Below, piece by piece: positions 6,357-7,833 of a DNA stretch of 7,833 nt (position 1 is the first letter of the stretch; every line of letters starts with the position of its first letter). The DNA is taken from positions 1 to 7,833 of the forward strand of contig DDOU01000047.1 in the NCBI GenBank assembly GCA_002341825.1, written 5' to 3'. Below the pieces are notes generated by a model that saw only the letters and a list, made by a program, of their open reading frames with translations, had not been told where the DNA came from and did no database searches. Source of the stretch: Candidatus Igneacidithiobacillus taiwanensis. GTDB lineage: Bacteria > Pseudomonadota > Gammaproteobacteria > Acidithiobacillales > Acidithiobacillaceae. The position numbers were made by a program, and so were the translations under genes.

Positions 6357-7519
6357 ACGAAGCGGAGCTGCTGCAGGAGCGTATCCCCCCGGGGCGCCCG
6401 GCCATTTTTGTGGGAGCGGCGCGCTACCGGCGCAATAGCTACGGCAAAAACCATCCTCTTGCCATTCCGCGGGTGTCCCTTACCCTCGACCTCATCAATA
6501 GCTACGGCGCCATGGGGCCGGCGGAATATCGCCTGGGCCGGCCCGCCAGCCATGTCGAGCTTTGGGGCTTTCATACCCGCGACTATATCCAGGCCTTTGA
6601 AAAGGCACAGTTTCGTGGTCGCGTTACCGATGATGATCGCCGTCGCTACCAGCTCGGTACCCTAGAAAATCCCTATTTTCCTGGTTTTTTCGATACCCCC
6701 AATCTTGCCACGGGATCGAGTATCCAAGCCGCCGAGTTGGTCTTGCAGGGGCAGACGGCCTTCAGCCCGGCGGGGGGAATGCATCATGCGGCGGCGCACC
6801 AGGCGCGAGGCTTTTGCTACCTGAACGATCCGGTCTTGGCGATTCAACGGCTGCGCCGGGCGGGTCTGCGAGTGCTCTACTGGGACATGGATGCACACCA
6901 TGGCGATGGCGTAGAGGCGGCCTTTGTTGCGGATGCCGGGGTACAAACCGTGTCGCTGCACATGGATACGGCCTATGCCTATCCCTTTCAGGGGGGCGGA
7001 TTGATGGATCAGGCGGGCGGTGCCCTGAACCTGCCGTTGCCGCCGGAAGTCAACGACAGTGAATATCGACAAGTCTTTGCCGCACTTTGGCCGCGGGTGC
7101 TGGAGGCTTTTGCGCCCGACGTGGTGGTGCTACAGGCCGGCACCGACATTCTCGCTCCCGACCCCCTCAGTAAATTTCGCGTCAGCAACGTGCTATTTTG
7201 GGAAATCGTCCAACGGATCGTTGACGAGAGCCCGCGCCTGCTGGTGCTTGGTGGTGGGGGCTATCATCCCATAGCCCTCGCTCGCTGCTGGACGGGTCTT
7301 TGGGGTATTCTCAGTGGTCGGCAACTGGCGCAAGATCTACCGGAGAGCGGGCGTAGGCTGCTCGAGCAGGTGGAATGGGAGCTCGACGACGAAGACGCTC
7401 CCGATTATACCCGACAGTTTCGTCGTCTCGATGATCTTCCCCTCGAGGGACCGGTGCGGGGCGACATTCTCGACGCTGTGCAGCTGCTGTTGCAACAGCA
7501 TCCCCTTTTTACCCAATAG
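6353..7519 (+). CDS. HDAC/AcuC-family zinc-dependent deacylase
   Basis: A 388-residue protein of the arginase/deacetylase fold. It starts at GTG 6353, whose GTGA overlaps the VWA gene's stop; the next in-frame ATG is 53 codons on and would remove the conserved N-terminus (Tyr30-Gly-Lys-Asn-His34-Pro...Arg40). The active site is complete: His144-His145 in Gly-Gly-Met-His-His, Asp178-x-Asp180-Ala-His182-His-Gly-Asp-Gly, the third zinc ligand Asp265 in Gln-Ala-Gly-Thr-Asp followed by Pro-Leu-Ser-Lys-Phe, and the transition-state tyrosine Tyr304 in Gly-Gly-Gly-Gly-Tyr-His-Pro. It should therefore hydrolyse acyl-lysine or a small acylated amine. The AcuC branch, which works on acetyl-CoA synthetase in some bacteria, has similar N-terminal motifs. 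The length suits AcuC/class I HDACs (about 370-400). Acetylpolyamine amidohydrolases are shorter, so they are less likely. The substrate is unknown. Coupling to the CbbO-like gene is unusual and suggests a shared pathway. Confidence 0.87.
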   Translation: MNEAELLQERIPPGRPAIFVGAARYRRNSYGKNHPLAIPRVSLTLDLINSYGAMGPAEYRLGRPASHVELWGFHTRDYIQAFEKAQFRGRVTDDDRRRYQLGTLENPYFPGFFDTPNLATGSSIQAAELVLQGQTAFSPAGGMHHAAAHQARGFCYLNDPVLAIQRLRRAGLRVLYWDMDAHHGDGVEAAFVADAGVQTVSLHMDTAYAYPFQGGGLMDQAGGALNLPLPPEVNDSEYRQVFAALWPRVLEAFAPDVVVLQAGTDILAPDPLSKFRVSNVLFWEIVQRIVDESPRLLVLGGGGYHPIALARCWTGLWGILSGRQLAQDLPESGRRLLEQVEWELDDEDAPDYTRQFRRLDDLPLEGPVRGDILDAVQLLLQQHPLFTQ

Positions 7520-7531
7520 GAGAGTCCTGGC

Positions 7532-7833
7532 ATGCATAGCGAAGCCGATCTCATTCCCGGCGCCGCCAATAGTCTGGCGAGCAAGCAGTACGCGGAGCGT
7601 TTCCTGGCAGCGGGTTTGCCCGAGGGACATTACAGCGATTTTCTCAACACCCGCATCAAGCTTTCCTCCCTGGGGGTGGGAACCTTTCCCGGTGCCGTCG
7701 ACGAAGTGACCGACCTCGCGGTGGCGGCGATCGTCGCCCAGGCCCTGCAGTCCGGAATCAATGTCATCGACACCGGGGCAAATTATCGTTTTGGTCATGC
7801 GGGTCGTGCCGTTGGCGCTGGCATCGCCAAGGC
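7532..7833 (+). CDS. Aldo/keto reductase, N-terminal part (runs off the window)
   Basis: An open frame from ATG 7532 to the window edge (100 codons and two bases), preceded by AGGAGAG and 12 bases after the deacylase stop, so in the same operon. The first 41 residues have no family match that I can see. From about residue 42 it follows the AKR barrel: Lys-Leu-Ser-Ser-Leu-Gly-Val-Gly-Thr is the first strand, and Gly-Ile-Asn-Val-Ile-Asp80-Thr-Gly-Ala-Asn-Tyr85-Arg is the AKR signature with the catalytic Asp and Tyr at the expected spacing of five. AKRs reduce aldehydes or ketones with NADPH. The catalytic Lys and His would lie beyond the window. The Ser-Glu that usually follows 'YR' (as in 'YR-x-x-x-SE-x-x-VG') reads His89-Ala-Gly-Arg, a small departure. 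The 41-residue N-terminal extension is longer than typical. The substrate is unknown. Confidence 0.8.
   Translation, partial: MHSEADLIPGAANSLASKQYAERFLAAGLPEGHYSDFLNTRIKLSSLGVGTFPGAVDEVTDLAVAAIVAQALQSGINVIDTGANYRFGHAGRAVGAGIAK

Overview
The window looks like chromosomal DNA from a GC-rich (about 60% by eye, not computed) Gram-negative chemolithoautotroph. The first gene ends like an outer-membrane beta-barrel of the FadL/OmpP1 type. The centre carries a MoxR-type AAA+ ATPase and a large von Willebrand factor A (VWA) protein that most resemble the rubisco-activase pair CbbQ/CbbO. An Acidithiobacillus-like host is my best guess. It rests on overall resemblance only, and no marker gene in the window fixes the taxonomy.

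Layout. (1) 1-258 is the 3' end of the FadL-like gene, closed by a strong intrinsic terminator at 280-304. (2) 373-2175 is a forward three-gene unit: an unrecognised 129-residue protein, a lipoate-protein-ligase-like protein whose catalytic lysine appears to be missing, and a small receiver-like protein with a degenerate acidic pocket. The first two genes overlap by one base (TAATG) and the third follows after 13 bases. A GC-rich hairpin at 2181-2203 separates this unit from a convergent small gene. (3) 2209-2532 on the minus strand encodes a 107-residue, probably all-beta protein of unknown function. (4) Divergent from it, 2649 to the right edge is a tightly packed forward operon: an unknown helical 132-residue protein, CbbQ-like AAA+, CbbO-like VWA protein, an HDAC/AcuC-family deacylase with a complete active site, and the N-terminal part of an aldo/keto reductase. 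Junctions are ATGA (4-base overlap), 7 bases, GTGA (4-base overlap) and 12 bases. The divergent intergenic stretch (2533-2648) holds a perfect 13-base palindrome that may be an operator.

How the genes may work together. CbbQ-type rings use ATP hydrolysis to remodel a target enzyme, and the VWA partner is the target adaptor. Here no rubisco, NO reductase or other obvious client gene is visible. The pair is instead translationally coupled to a small unknown protein upstream and to a zinc deacylase downstream, with a reductase after that. The most interesting reading is an orphan or repurposed activase system whose client may lie outside the window, or may be rubisco acting in trans, with the deacylase and reductase as functional partners. 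This is inference from gene order. The neighbouring unit with a degenerate lipoate ligase and a pseudo-receiver may be related or simply adjacent. No tRNA, rRNA, CRISPR array, insertion sequence or phage gene was seen.
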